Below, piece after piece: positions 32,608-41,170 of a stretch of DNA of 64,000 nucleotides. The stretch covers positions 1 to 64,000 of the forward strand of contig NZ_JBIMSN010000034.1 in NCBI RefSeq assembly GCF_043944905.1, in the 5' to 3' direction. Below the pieces are notes generated by a model. The model was given only the letters and a program-made list of their open reading frames with translations, had not been told where the DNA came from and searched no databases. How positions within the stretch are numbered: the first letter of the stretch is position 1; each line of letters begins with the position of its first letter. Source of the stretch: Antrihabitans spumae (GTDB taxonomy: Bacteria > Actinomycetota > Actinomycetes > Mycobacteriales > Mycobacteriaceae). A program made the translations under genes and the position numbers.

Positions 32608-33704
32608 GTCCACAGACCGCGACGCTCGAGGATCGGCAGCACACCTTCGCCGAACCAGTACGCCTCCTCCAGGTGCGGATACCCGGACAGGATGAAGTGC
32701 GAGATACCGAGGTTCGCGTACTCCGCGAGACGGTCCGCAACTTCCTCGTGTGAACCGACCAGTGCCGTACCCGCACCACCGCGGACCAACCCGACACCTG
32801 CCCAGAGGTTCTGTCCGATCTCGAGACGATCCGTACTGCCGCCGTGCAATTCGCGCATCCGACGTTGCCCCTCGGACTCACTGCGGGCGAGATTGGCCTG
32901 CACACGTTCGACGGCGGCCGGATCGATCGCGGCAAGCAGGCGGTCTGCCTCGGCCCACGCCTGCTCCGCGGTGTCGCGACTGATTACGTGAATACGTAAC
33001 CCGTACGAAAGGATTCGGCCCTCGTCGACAGCTAGCGCCCGAATCCATTCGAGCTTCTTCGACACCGCAGCAGGCGGTTCACCCCACGTCAGATAGGTGT
33101 CCGCATACTTTGCCGCGACCGGTCCGGCCGGACCCGACGACCCACCGAAGAACACCGGCGGCAGTGGGTCCGGCTGCCGACCGAGTGCTGCCTTCTCGAC
33201 GTGAATGTGCTTGCCCTCGAACGTCACCGGGCGCGGCGACGTCCACAGTTGACGGACCACATCGAGAAATTCGCCGCACCGTTCGTATCGTTCGTCCTTG
33301 CTGAGGAAGTCGCCGTAAGCTTCCTGCTCGTGCTTCTCGCCGCCGGTGACGACGTTGAGCAGGAGTCGTCCGCGGGACTGCCACTGGAAGGTCGCTGCCA
33401 TCTGCGCGGCGAGGGTCGGACTGATCAGACCCGGCCGAAAGGCAACCAGAAACTTCAGCACGTCGGTGGTCTCGACCATCATCGCCGTGGTGAGCCACGC
33501 GTCCTCGCACCAGGCGCCCGTCGGCGTCAGCACCGCCTCGAAGCCGTTGTCCTCTGCGGCAGCGCCGATTTGGTTGAGGTAGCGCAGGTTCGCGGTCCTG
33601 TCGCCGGACATCGACGTCCCGTGTCCGCCTGCAACGAGATTGCGCGAATCGCCGTAGGTCGGCAGGAACCAGTGGAAGGACAGTGAATTGGACGAGCGTG
33701 TCAT
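32541..33704 (-). CDS. ssuD: LLM-class flavin-dependent alkanesulfonate monooxygenase
   Basis: A 387-aa luciferase-like monooxygenase matching SsuD/MsuD (HWFLPTYGDSRNL, LTPTGAWCEDAWLTTAMM, FRPGLISPTLAAQMAATFQ, NVVTGGEKHEQEAYGD, YADTYLTWGEPP, SGYPHLEEAYWFGEGVLP). It releases sulfite from alkanesulfonates using reduced FMN. Third gene of the sulfone-sulfur operon, 45 bases after sfnB. Could be MsuD (methanesulfonate) given the neighbouring SfnG. No flavin reductase gene is adjacent. Confidence 0.88.
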   Translation of the reverse strand: MTRSSNSLSFHWFLPTYGDSRNLVAGGHGTSMSGDRTANLRYLNQIGAAAEDNGFEAVLTPTGAWCEDAWLTTAMMVETTDVLKFLVAFRPGLISPTLAAQMAATFQWQSRGRLLLNVVTGGEKHEQEAYGDFLSKDERYERCGEFLDVVRQLWTSPRPVTFEGKHIHVEKAALGRQPDPLPPVFFGGSSGPAGPVAAKYADTYLTWGEPPAAVSKKLEWIRALAVDEGRILSYGLRIHVISRDTAEQAWAEADRLLAAIDPAAVERVQANLARSESEGQRRMRELHGGSTDRLEIGQNLWAGVGLVRGGAGTALVGSHEEVADRLAEYANLGISHFILSGYPHLEEAYWFGEGVLPILERRGLWTHPTRSADLSHSSVPFAAAASS

Positions 33705-33749
33705 CGAGTAACTCCAAAATTGTTACAACACATAATGTTTTCGGTTCCG

Positions 33750-34970
33750 TCAGATCAAGCCGTGCCGCGGCGGCGCCTCGTTGTGCAGGAGAACGCGGCC
33801 GATGTGCTGATACTTCCATCGGACCGGATCGTGCAACGTGTGCGTTCGAGCGTTACGCCAATGCCGGTCGAGATCGAGATCCGCTGCAGCCGACCGTGTC
33901 CCGGACACCTCGAACAGTGCCGCCGACACTTCGACCGCACTCTTCTCGGCGACGATCTTCGCCACGGCGACCGCAACGGACGCAGCCGCTGCACTCTGTT
34001 CGGTCGGCTCGTCGAACGCCGCATCCACGGCACGGCCCGCCGCAACAAGTGTGGCCTCGGCAGTCGCGACGGATACGGCGAGCTCACCGAAGCGCTGCAC
34101 AAGCAGCGGGTCGTCCACGGCACGGTCGACCTTCGCCTCGAACCACGGTCGACTCTTCGTCCGCGCAAACAGCGCCGCCTCGTCGAGTGCGGCACGCGCG
34201 ATGCCGACATCGATTGCCGTGTGCAGCAGTTGAGCGAAGGCGCCGTAGCTGGTAGGACCATCGAAGGCCGGCGACCGTCGAACCACCCATTCCGGCTGGA
34301 CAGCAACACCTTCCAACGTCACAGTACCACTGCCCGTCAGGCGCTGACCGAAGCCGTTCCAGTCGTCGACGACGGTGAGCCCGGCCGAATCGGCAGGCAC
34401 ATACAGTACGTAGTCCCCTGGCGGCAGCGCCGAAAGCTGTTCGGGGTCGTGCAACCGAGCCAACACCGGAATCCACTGCGCGAAAAGCGTTCCCGTGCAG
34501 TAGTACTTCGTGCCGTCGAGCCGGAATCCACCCGACTGCGCCGGTGTGAACGTCGTCGCGATGTCGGTGATCGTCTTGCCGCCGCGTTCGGACTGAGCGT
34601 TGGCAAACCGTTTGCCACGCAGCACTTCTCCGAAGAAGTAGCGTTGCTGCTCCGGGTTCGCCGCTACCTTCAGCAGCTGTACGTATACGAAGTGGCTCTG
34701 CGGTATCTGCGCGATGTTCGGGTCCGCGGTCGCCAGGATCCGCAACACCTCGGCCAGCACGGACGGTGCAATATCAGCTCCGCCGAACGTCGCTGGAACG
34801 GTCGCGCCGTACAACCCCGACCGAGAGAGCTCGGCTATCTCGTCGACGGGCAACCGCCGCGCACGATCTCGATCGGCGGCACCGACCGCGAACCGCGTCG
34901 CGAGCTCGCTCGCCACCGACACCGCCTCTGCCGCAGTGGAAACCAGTGCGGCGTCGAGGGACGCGGTCAT
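33750..34970 (-). CDS. sfnB: SfnB-family sulfur-acquisition oxidoreductase
   Basis: A 406-aa acyl-CoA-dehydrogenase-like flavoprotein. YGATVPATFGGADIAPSVLAEVLRI, IPQSHFVYVQLL, ANAQSERGG, GTKYYCTGTLFAQWIPVLA and a C-terminal RKYQHIG-type ending (DPVRWKYQHIGRVLLH) fit SfnB. Members accompany dimethylsulfone use; the exact reaction is not settled. ATG start overlaps the sfnG stop by 4 bases. Confidence 0.87.
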   Translation of the reverse strand: MTASLDAALVSTAAEAVSVASELATRFAVGAADRDRARRLPVDEIAELSRSGLYGATVPATFGGADIAPSVLAEVLRILATADPNIAQIPQSHFVYVQLLKVAANPEQQRYFFGEVLRGKRFANAQSERGGKTITDIATTFTPAQSGGFRLDGTKYYCTGTLFAQWIPVLARLHDPEQLSALPPGDYVLYVPADSAGLTVVDDWNGFGQRLTGSGTVTLEGVAVQPEWVVRRSPAFDGPTSYGAFAQLLHTAIDVGIARAALDEAALFARTKSRPWFEAKVDRAVDDPLLVQRFGELAVSVATAEATLVAAGRAVDAAFDEPTEQSAAAASVAVAVAKIVAEKSAVEVSAALFEVSGTRSAAADLDLDRHWRNARTHTLHDPVRWKYQHIGRVLLHNEAPPRHGLI

Positions 34971-36088
34971 GCGAGCAACGGCTCCAGTTCGCGTTCTTCG
35001 TTCGCCTCGAGTTCACGGACCAGCGGCAACACACGTGCGCCGAAGTACTCGATTTCCTCTTGGAAGTGCAGAAAGCCACCGAGGATCAGGTCGACGCCGC
35101 GGCGACGGTATTCGACGATGCGCTCCGCGATCTGCTCGGGTGTGCCGATGAGCTGCGTCCGGAAGCCGTCGTTGTACTGCACGAGATCCTCGAACGACGA
35201 GTCGGCCCACATGCCCTTCTTGTCGGCGGTCGACGCGCCGGCTTGCTGCACTGCGCCGCGGAAGCCCTCTACCGCAGGCTTGTTCGCCTTTTCGATGATC
35301 TCGCGCAAGGTGTCCCTCGCCTCGGCCTCGGTGTCGCGGGCGATGATGAAACCGTTGAGCCCGAACTTCACCTCACGCTTGTGCGCGCGGGCAACATCGC
35401 GTACATCGACGAGTTGCTCGGTGACGCCGTCGAAGTCCTTGCCGTTGCTGAAGTACCAGTCCGAGTACTTGCCCGCGTTCTGGCGTGCGGCTTGGGAGTT
35501 GCCGCCCTGGAACAGTTCCGGGTTCGGACGCTCGGGGGTGTTGAGCGGCTTCGGCTTCAACGTGAAGTCGTGGATCCGGTAGAAGTCGCCTCGGAAGTCG
35601 ACGACGTCCTCGGTCCAGATCTTGCGGAGCACCTGCAGGAATTCGGCGCTGCGACGGTATCTTTCGTCGTGCTCGAGCCACGGCTCACCGAGGTGGGTGA
35701 ACTCGTCCTTGAACCAACCGCTGACGACGTTGACCGCGAACCGACCGTTGGACAGGTGATCCGCGGTCGCACCGAGCTTCGCGAGCACAGCAGGCTGCCA
35801 CAAACCCGGGTGCACGGCCGCGATGACCTTGAGTCGCTCGGTCGCGAGCAGCAGAGCCAGACTGAAGCTCGTGGACTCGTGCTGGAACTCGGCACCGTAG
35901 CTCGCCTCATAGCGGACCTGGCTCAGCGCGTATCCGAAGCCGTTGTTCTCTGCCGTCTGCGCGAGCTTCTTGTTGTATTCGTAATCCCAGCTGGTGCGCT
36001 GCTCGATCGTCGAGGTGACGAGGCCGCCACTGACGTTCGGCACCCAGTAGGCGAACTTGATCTCGTCTGCGATGCGTTCGGTGCTCAT
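34967..36088 (-). CDS. sfnG: Dimethylsulfone monooxygenase SfnG
   Basis: A 373-aa FMNH2-dependent luciferase-like monooxygenase converting dimethylsulfone to methanesulfinate. FAYWVPNVSGGLVTSTIEQRTSWD, HPGLWQPAVLAKLGATADHLS, NVVSGWFKDEF and QGGNSQAARQNAGKYSDWYFSNG are SfnG-like. Start at ATG 36088 (MSTERIADE); the longer frame upstream has no support. First gene of sfnG-sfnB-ssuD. The regulator sfnR, a sigma-54 activator in pseudomonads, is absent. Confidence 0.9.
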   Translation of the reverse strand: MSTERIADEIKFAYWVPNVSGGLVTSTIEQRTSWDYEYNKKLAQTAENNGFGYALSQVRYEASYGAEFQHESTSFSLALLLATERLKVIAAVHPGLWQPAVLAKLGATADHLSNGRFAVNVVSGWFKDEFTHLGEPWLEHDERYRRSAEFLQVLRKIWTEDVVDFRGDFYRIHDFTLKPKPLNTPERPNPELFQGGNSQAARQNAGKYSDWYFSNGKDFDGVTEQLVDVRDVARAHKREVKFGLNGFIIARDTEAEARDTLREIIEKANKPAVEGFRGAVQQAGASTADKKGMWADSSFEDLVQYNDGFRTQLIGTPEQIAERIVEYRRRGVDLILGGFLHFQEEIEYFGARVLPLVRELEANEERELEPLLA

Positions 36089-36171
36089 GGGTGTCGAGTC
36101 TCGCGATCGAACCGGCCGCACCCAACCCATGCGCGTTTCACGAGCGAAACCCTTGACAGCGGCGGCCAACG

Positions 36172-36230
36172 GCGGCTACGCCACTCGTGCGTCCTTTTGG
36201 CGCGCCGGACCACCGAAAGGACTCACGAGG
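36172..36230. repeat. Copy C of an intergenic palindromic repeat
   Basis: GGCGGCTACGCCACTCGTG, then CGTCCTTTTGG paired imperfectly with CCGAAAGGAC, then TCACGAG. Closely similar to 30901-30960. It lies between the 3' end of the VanW gene (stop at 36240) and the sfnG promoter, where it could terminate vanW transcription. Confidence 0.75.
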
Positions 36231-36239
36231 CCGGAGGCC

Positions 36240-38156
36240 CTACTCGCACTTCACGATCGGCACCGGGTCGTATTTCACCGTGCGAGTGTGGCGATAGACC
36301 TCGTTGCCGCTCGCGCGGTCGGAGATGATTCTCGTGTTGCTCGTCGTGAAGCCGGGCGCACCTTTCGATGCGACGCAGTCGTCGCCCTTTGGCAGCGTGA
36401 CCGATTCCGGTTGCGTCTGGGCGTACCGATCTCCGGTGACGGATTCGACGTCGACGGTCTTGGTTCCCCAAATGCGAACTGTCACATTCGAACTGTTGCC
36501 GAACGACTCGATCAGAATGCCGCTGTTCGTGTTGTTGCGGAACTGCAGGTCGATCGCACCCTCGTACACCGTCGCTTCACGTGCTTCGGGATACCGCGAG
36601 ATGTAGTAGCTGTGTTCGGTGTGCGTGACGTCTTCGAGACCGGCGAAGTAGGTTGCGTTGTAGAGCGTCGTAGCGAACTGACTGATCCCGCCGCCGACCG
36701 CTTTGGCAGGACGACCGTGATCGATGACGCCGGACTCGACGTAACCCTGCTCGAGGCCGCGTGGACCGGTGAAGCCGTTGAGCGAGAAGGTGTCCCCAGG
36801 CTTCACGATCGCACCGTTCACAACCTCCGCCACCTTGCGAATGTTGACTCCCGACGCGGATTCGAACCCGCCCGTCGAGTATTCGCCGATCACTTCCTTG
36901 ATTCCGAGTCCGGTCGCGCCCTCGGTCGTCAATGCGGGCTGTACAGGCTCGTAGATTGCGGCCGCGGTCCGCGCACCGCTCGCGTCGAGCAACGCGGGCA
37001 ATTGGTCGAGCGTCTTCTGCCACGACACCATGTCACCGACGACCGCTGGAACGATCCTGGGGAATCCCGAATCGACCGCGATGACAGCATCTTTCGGCTT
37101 GACGTCGGTGACGGCGAGTTGCGGGGCAAGGATTGCCGTCGCGGCCTCGCGGTTGTACTCGGGAGCGAGCCCGCCGCGACCGTCAGGCACAAACGTGAGC
37201 ACTGCCCCGACCAACTCGGGCCGCAGCACGGCGGATTTGTTGTCGCGGCCGGTGAACACAACCTCGCTCGACACCGCCGGCCTCGCCACCTCCTCGATCG
37301 CCCGGTCGACGGCAGTCGCGTCCACGGCAACTCCCCCGACCACGACGGGAAGCTCGACGGGATTTTCGTCGGCCCATCCGGCAATCAGCGCTGCCTTCGC
37401 ACCCTCGACATCGAGTGTCTGGCCGACCGCGGGTTCGACCGGTATCGGCTCGGCGCCCTCGAAGACGACATTCCCCTCGACGGGTTTGCGGTCGGTCGAC
37501 GCAGCGAGATCGGTGACGGCCGCTGTGAGGGCGGCGTCGTCGACGATCGACGTCACGTCGGTCTCGCGGGTCGTGAAGAACGACGTCAGCCTGGTGATCG
37601 GGTTGAGCGGTTGCGAACCGACGGCGTCCATCGTCGTGGCCACGTCGACCTGCAGACCTGCGGCGACCGGAACGACCTCGGATCTGAGGTCGCCGATCGC
37701 TACGGCGACAGGTTGCTCGGACCGCTCACCCAACCGGTCACGCAGTATTGCTTCCGCCTCGCCCTTGTCTTTGCCGCCCAGATCGATTCCCGCGACTGTG
37801 ACACCTCGTGGGACCGAGCCGGACGAGACGAACAGATCGATGCCATAGGCGATTGCGAGCACAGCGAACAGACCACCGACGAGCAGCCCGACACGTGGAC
37901 GACGCCGCAGCCGACGCTTGGCTGCGAGGCGCGTCTCGCCGGGTGGCCCCGCTGGTGCCGCAGCCGCTGGTGCCGCAGATGCCGATGCTGCAGGCTCGTC
38001 GGCCGCAGCGACCGGCGCCTGGACCACGACCGGAATAACCTCGGTGACCGCATCGTCGGGTTGCTCGACCGAGTGCCGACCGGCGCCGTTGTTGCGTTCC
38101 GGAAGCGATCCAGGACCGGCAGCGTGGCGTCCCGACTTCCCTGACACTTCGGTCAC
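36240..38156 (-). CDS. VanW family protein with peptidoglycan-binding repeats, membrane-anchored
   Basis: A 638-aa exported protein. An Ala/Pro-rich cytoplasmic N terminus, one membrane anchor (RVGLLVGGLFAVLAIAYGI), two PG_binding_4-like repeats, then a VanW domain (NIRKVAEVVNGAIVKPGDTFSLN, AVGGGISQFATTLYNATYFAG, EHSYYISRYPEAREATV) and a Lys/Arg-rich tail with two Cys. VanW proteins occur in vancomycin clusters and cell walls of Gram-positives; function unproven. GTG at 38156 has GGGAG 6 bases upstream; an ATG at 38162 is in frame. Confidence 0.88.
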   Translation of the reverse strand: MTEVSGKSGRHAAGPGSLPERNNGAGRHSVEQPDDAVTEVIPVVVQAPVAAADEPAASASAAPAAAAPAGPPGETRLAAKRRLRRRPRVGLLVGGLFAVLAIAYGIDLFVSSGSVPRGVTVAGIDLGGKDKGEAEAILRDRLGERSEQPVAVAIGDLRSEVVPVAAGLQVDVATTMDAVGSQPLNPITRLTSFFTTRETDVTSIVDDAALTAAVTDLAASTDRKPVEGNVVFEGAEPIPVEPAVGQTLDVEGAKAALIAGWADENPVELPVVVGGVAVDATAVDRAIEEVARPAVSSEVVFTGRDNKSAVLRPELVGAVLTFVPDGRGGLAPEYNREAATAILAPQLAVTDVKPKDAVIAVDSGFPRIVPAVVGDMVSWQKTLDQLPALLDASGARTAAAIYEPVQPALTTEGATGLGIKEVIGEYSTGGFESASGVNIRKVAEVVNGAIVKPGDTFSLNGFTGPRGLEQGYVESGVIDHGRPAKAVGGGISQFATTLYNATYFAGLEDVTHTEHSYYISRYPEAREATVYEGAIDLQFRNNTNSGILIESFGNSSNVTVRIWGTKTVDVESVTGDRYAQTQPESVTLPKGDDCVASKGAPGFTTSNTRIISDRASGNEVYRHTRTVKYDPVPIVKCE

Positions 38157-38300
38157 GCACATCTCCCGCCAGGTTCGGAAAAAATCGTCGCACCGTCGAA
38201 TGGGCACGACAATCCATGGGCACAGCACTGTGCGGATGCCTCGAGCCTACGTGGCGCAAACCTCGACTTCTTGTCGAGCGAAACGGCTGCAGACATGGAA

Positions 38301-38347
38301 GGCCCCGCGCGGCTGCCGGGTCGGGGGTCGGGCAGCAGCGCGGGGCC
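38301..38347. terminator. GC-rich hairpin downstream of fadA2
   Basis: Seventeen-base arms, 38301-38317 and 38331-38347, pair with one mismatch around a 13-base loop. No T-run follows on the fadA2 strand, so it may be a factor-assisted terminator. The stretch 38157-38401 contains no gene. Confidence 0.5.
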
Positions 38348-38401
38348 GCCTATGACATCGCTAGGTTCGGACGGGCGTTACACCCGCGGCGAATCTTTTT
38401 T

Positions 38402-39688
38402 TCAGCGTTCGATGATCGCGGTGACGCCCTGGCCACCGGCTGCACATATGGAGATCAGGCCACGGCCCGAACCCTTCTCTGCCAGCATCTTTGCGAGCGA
38501 AGCGACGATGCGTCCGCCGGTCGCGGCGAACGGGTGTCCGGCCGCGAGCGACGAACCGTTGACGTTGAGCTTGCTGCGGTCGATCGAGCCGAGCGCGCTG
38601 TCGAGGCCGAGACGCTCCTTGCAGTACGCGTCGCTCTCCCAGGCCTGCAGGGTCGCGAGAACGACCGATGCGAACGCTTCGTGGATCTCGTAGTAGTCGA
38701 AGTCCTGCAGTGTGAGGCCGTTGCGGGCCAGCAGACGCGGCACCGCGTAGGTCGGCGCCATCAGCAGACCGTCCTTGCCGTGCACGTAATCGACGGCGGC
38801 CGTCTCGGAGTCGACGAGATGGGCGAGGACAGGGAGCTTGCGCTCGGCGGCCCATTCGTCGGTGGACAGCAGCGCGGCGGAGGCACCGTCGGTGAGCGGC
38901 GTGGAGTTACCTGCCGTCATCGTGGCGTCGCCGAGCTTCACACCGAAGACGGGGTTCAGCGTGGCGAGCTTCTCGACCGAGGAGTTCGGACGCAGGTTGT
39001 CGTCGCGGGTCAGGCCGAGGAACGGCGTGACGAGGTCGTCGAAGAAGCCACGGTCGTACGCTGCGGCCATGTTCTTGTGGCTCGCGGCGGCCAGTTCGTC
39101 CTGATCTTCGCGGCGGACGCCGAATTCCTTCGACGTGATCGCGGCGTGCTCACCCATCGACTTGCCGGTGCGCGGCTCGCCGTTCTTCGGGATCTCGAGG
39201 CCGAGCATTCCCGGGCGCACGTGGCCGAGCAGCTTGAGGCGCTGACCTGTGGTCTTCGCGCGGTTGAGCGAGAGCATGAACTCGCGCAGGTCTTCGCCGA
39301 CGCTTATCGGGGCATCGGAGGTGGTGTCGACGCCGCCGCCGACACCCGCGTCGATGCGACCGGCTGCGATCGCATCGCCGACGGCGATGATCGACTGCAG
39401 GCCGGTGCCGCAGGCCTGACCGAGGTCGTAGGCCGGGGTGTACGGGCTCAGCGCGCTGCCGAGGACGGATTCACGCATGAGGTTGAAGTCGCGGCTGTGC
39501 TTGAGTACCGCGCCACCGACGACCATGCCGAGCCGCTCACCCTGCAGATTGAACCGGCTGACCAGTCCATCGAGGGTGGCAGTGAACATGTCCTGATTAG
39601 ACGCGTGTGCGTAGGCCTTGTCCGACCTGGCGAACGGAATTCGGTTGCCGCCTACGATCGCGACCGGGCGCAGCTGCTTGCTTGTCAC
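38402..39688 (-). CDS. fadA2: Acetyl-CoA acyltransferase FadA2 (thiolase)
   Basis: A 428-aa thiolase. The acylated Cys is in YDLGQACGTGLQS, the basic residues in EIHEAFA (HEAF motif) and NVNGSSLAAGHPFAATGGR, and the final CAAGGQGVTA. Cleaves 3-ketoacyl-CoA or runs the reverse condensation. GTG start at 39688 with GGAG 7 bases upstream. Divergent from fabG4 over a 129-base region containing a perfect 38-bp palindrome; the same arrangement as Rv0243/Rv0242c. Confidence 0.94.
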   Translation of the reverse strand: MTSKQLRPVAIVGGNRIPFARSDKAYAHASNQDMFTATLDGLVSRFNLQGERLGMVVGGAVLKHSRDFNLMRESVLGSALSPYTPAYDLGQACGTGLQSIIAVGDAIAAGRIDAGVGGGVDTTSDAPISVGEDLREFMLSLNRAKTTGQRLKLLGHVRPGMLGLEIPKNGEPRTGKSMGEHAAITSKEFGVRREDQDELAAASHKNMAAAYDRGFFDDLVTPFLGLTRDDNLRPNSSVEKLATLNPVFGVKLGDATMTAGNSTPLTDGASAALLSTDEWAAERKLPVLAHLVDSETAAVDYVHGKDGLLMAPTYAVPRLLARNGLTLQDFDYYEIHEAFASVVLATLQAWESDAYCKERLGLDSALGSIDRSKLNVNGSSLAAGHPFAATGGRIVASLAKMLAEKGSGRGLISICAAGGQGVTAIIER

Positions 39689-39720
39689 TTGACGTCTCCA
39701 AGATGGGTGTTGGGGTCTGC

Positions 39721-39758
39721 TCGACATTGAACTTACTCCGGAGTAAGTTCAATGTCGA
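39721..39758. promoter_or_regulatory. Perfect 38-bp palindrome between fadA2 and fabG4
   Basis: Positions 39721-39758 read identically on both strands; the centre is TTACTCCGGAGTAA, flanked by AC..GT and TTGA..TCAA extensions. Located 33 bases upstream of fadA2 and 60 of fabG4. Similar cores lie upstream of tetR (42745-42758) and fadE5 (24736-24749), pointing to the TetR encoded at 42109 as the binding protein. Confidence 0.8.
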
Positions 39759-39817
39759 CTCCGCATACTGAGAAATTGTGCGGTCTTCACTCGTGTCAAC
39801 TCAGAGAAGGTAGGAAA

Positions 39818-41170
39818 GTGGCAGCAACAAAGGGAGCTCCCGACCTGTATTCGTCGTTCCTGTCCACGGGGGCAGGTGCGTTCATCGCGAAACAAGCTGG
39901 CCTTCCCCAGCCCGAGAAGCTCCGCCGGTACAAGGCCGGCGAGCCGCCCCTGGCCGGTCCTGTGCTTCTCGGTGGCGACGGCCGTCTCGTCGAGCCGATC
40001 CGCGAAATGCTCTCGGACTACGACTTCGCAGCAGAAGGTTCCGAAGGCACCAAGTTCGGTGCGCTGGTATTCGACGCCACCGGCATCGAGAACGTGAGCC
40101 AGCTCGACGAGCTGTACAAGTTCTTCCAGCCGGTCATCCGCAACCTGGCACCGTCGGCTCGCGTCGTCGTACTCGGTACGACGCCGGACGAAACATCGAC
40201 GGTCGACTCTCACATCGCGCAGCGTGCGCTCGAAGGCTTCACACGCAGCGTCGCCAAAGAGGTCCAGCGCGGCGCTACGGCTCAGCTCGTCTACGTCTCC
40301 CCCGACGCGGCGACCGGCCTGTCGGGCCTCGAATCCACCCTGCGCTTCCTGCTCTCGGCAAAGTCCGCATTCGTCGACGCTCAGGTCATTCGGGTCGGCG
40401 CAGCCGAGTCGACTGCTCCCGCGAGCTGGGATCGCCCGCTCGAAGGCAAGGTCGCAGTCGTCACCGGCGCGGCCCGCGGCATCGGCGCAACCATCGCCGA
40501 GGTCCTCTCGCGTGACGGCGCGCACGTGATCTGCGCGGATATTCCGCAGGCAGGCGAGGCCCTCTCGCAGACCGCGAACAAGGTCGGCGGCACCTCGCTC
40601 GCGCTCGACGTCACAGCAGCCGACGCTGCCGACGTTCTCGCGGAGCACATCCTCTCCCGTCACGGCGGCGCGGACATCATCGTCCACAACGCAGGCATCA
40701 CGCGTGACAAGACGCTCGCAAATATGGACGACGGTCGCTGGAACTCGGTCATCAACGTGAACCTGCTTGCGCCGCAGCGCATCACCGACGTGCTCATCGA
40801 AAAGGGTGCGCTCAAGGACGGTGGCCGCGTCGTCGACGTTTCCTCCATCGCAGGCATCGCGGGCAACCGTGGCCAGACCAACTACGGCACCTCGAAGGCG
40901 GGCGTCATCGGCCTCGTCAACGCCAGTGCGCCGGTTCTCGCGAAGAAGGGCATCACGATCAACGCTGTTGCCCCCGGCTTCATCGAGACCGCGATGACGG
41001 CAGCCATCCCCTTCGCAACCCGCGAAGCCGGCCGTCGCCTCAGCTCGTTGCTGCAAGGTGGCGAGACGATCGACGTCGCCGAGACGATCGCCTACTTCGC
41101 GAGCCCAGCTTCGAATGCCGTCACCGGCAACGTTGTTCGGGTCTGCGGACAGAGCCTGTTGGGCGCATGA
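39818..41170 (+). CDS. fabG4: 3-oxoacyl-reductase FabG4 (high-molecular-weight FabG)
   Basis: A 450-aa protein: an N-terminal flavodoxin-like non-catalytic domain (to about residue 205) and a C-terminal SDR domain with VTGAARGIGATIAEVL, NAGITRDKTLANM and the catalytic YGTSK in GQTNYGTSKAGVIG. Family members are NADH-dependent ketoacyl reductases of about 454 aa. GTG start at 39818 with AAGG 8 bases upstream. Stop overlaps htdX by 4 bases. The ORF continues upstream into the palindrome but without support. Confidence 0.93.
   Translation: MAATKGAPDLYSSFLSTGAGAFIAKQAGLPQPEKLRRYKAGEPPLAGPVLLGGDGRLVEPIREMLSDYDFAAEGSEGTKFGALVFDATGIENVSQLDELYKFFQPVIRNLAPSARVVVLGTTPDETSTVDSHIAQRALEGFTRSVAKEVQRGATAQLVYVSPDAATGLSGLESTLRFLLSAKSAFVDAQVIRVGAAESTAPASWDRPLEGKVAVVTGAARGIGATIAEVLSRDGAHVICADIPQAGEALSQTANKVGGTSLALDVTAADAADVLAEHILSRHGGADIIVHNAGITRDKTLANMDDGRWNSVINVNLLAPQRITDVLIEKGALKDGGRVVDVSSIAGIAGNRGQTNYGTSKAGVIGLVNASAPVLAKKGITINAVAPGFIETAMTAAIPFATREAGRRLSSLLQGGETIDVAETIAYFASPASNAVTGNVVRVCGQSLLGA

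Noticed and set aside
33720..36328. Rightward frames of 620 and 520 codons across the sulfone operon
   Set aside because: They are antisense to sfnB and sfnG, Arg/Val/Leu-rich with no domain, as expected for shadow frames in high-GC DNA.
36057..38144. A 695-codon rightward frame
   Set aside because: Antisense to the well-supported VanW gene; Arg/Asp-rich composition and no recognisable motif.
38391..38402. T-run at the fadA2 stop as a rightward terminator
   Set aside because: Only a 4-bp stem precedes it and no rightward gene ends there.
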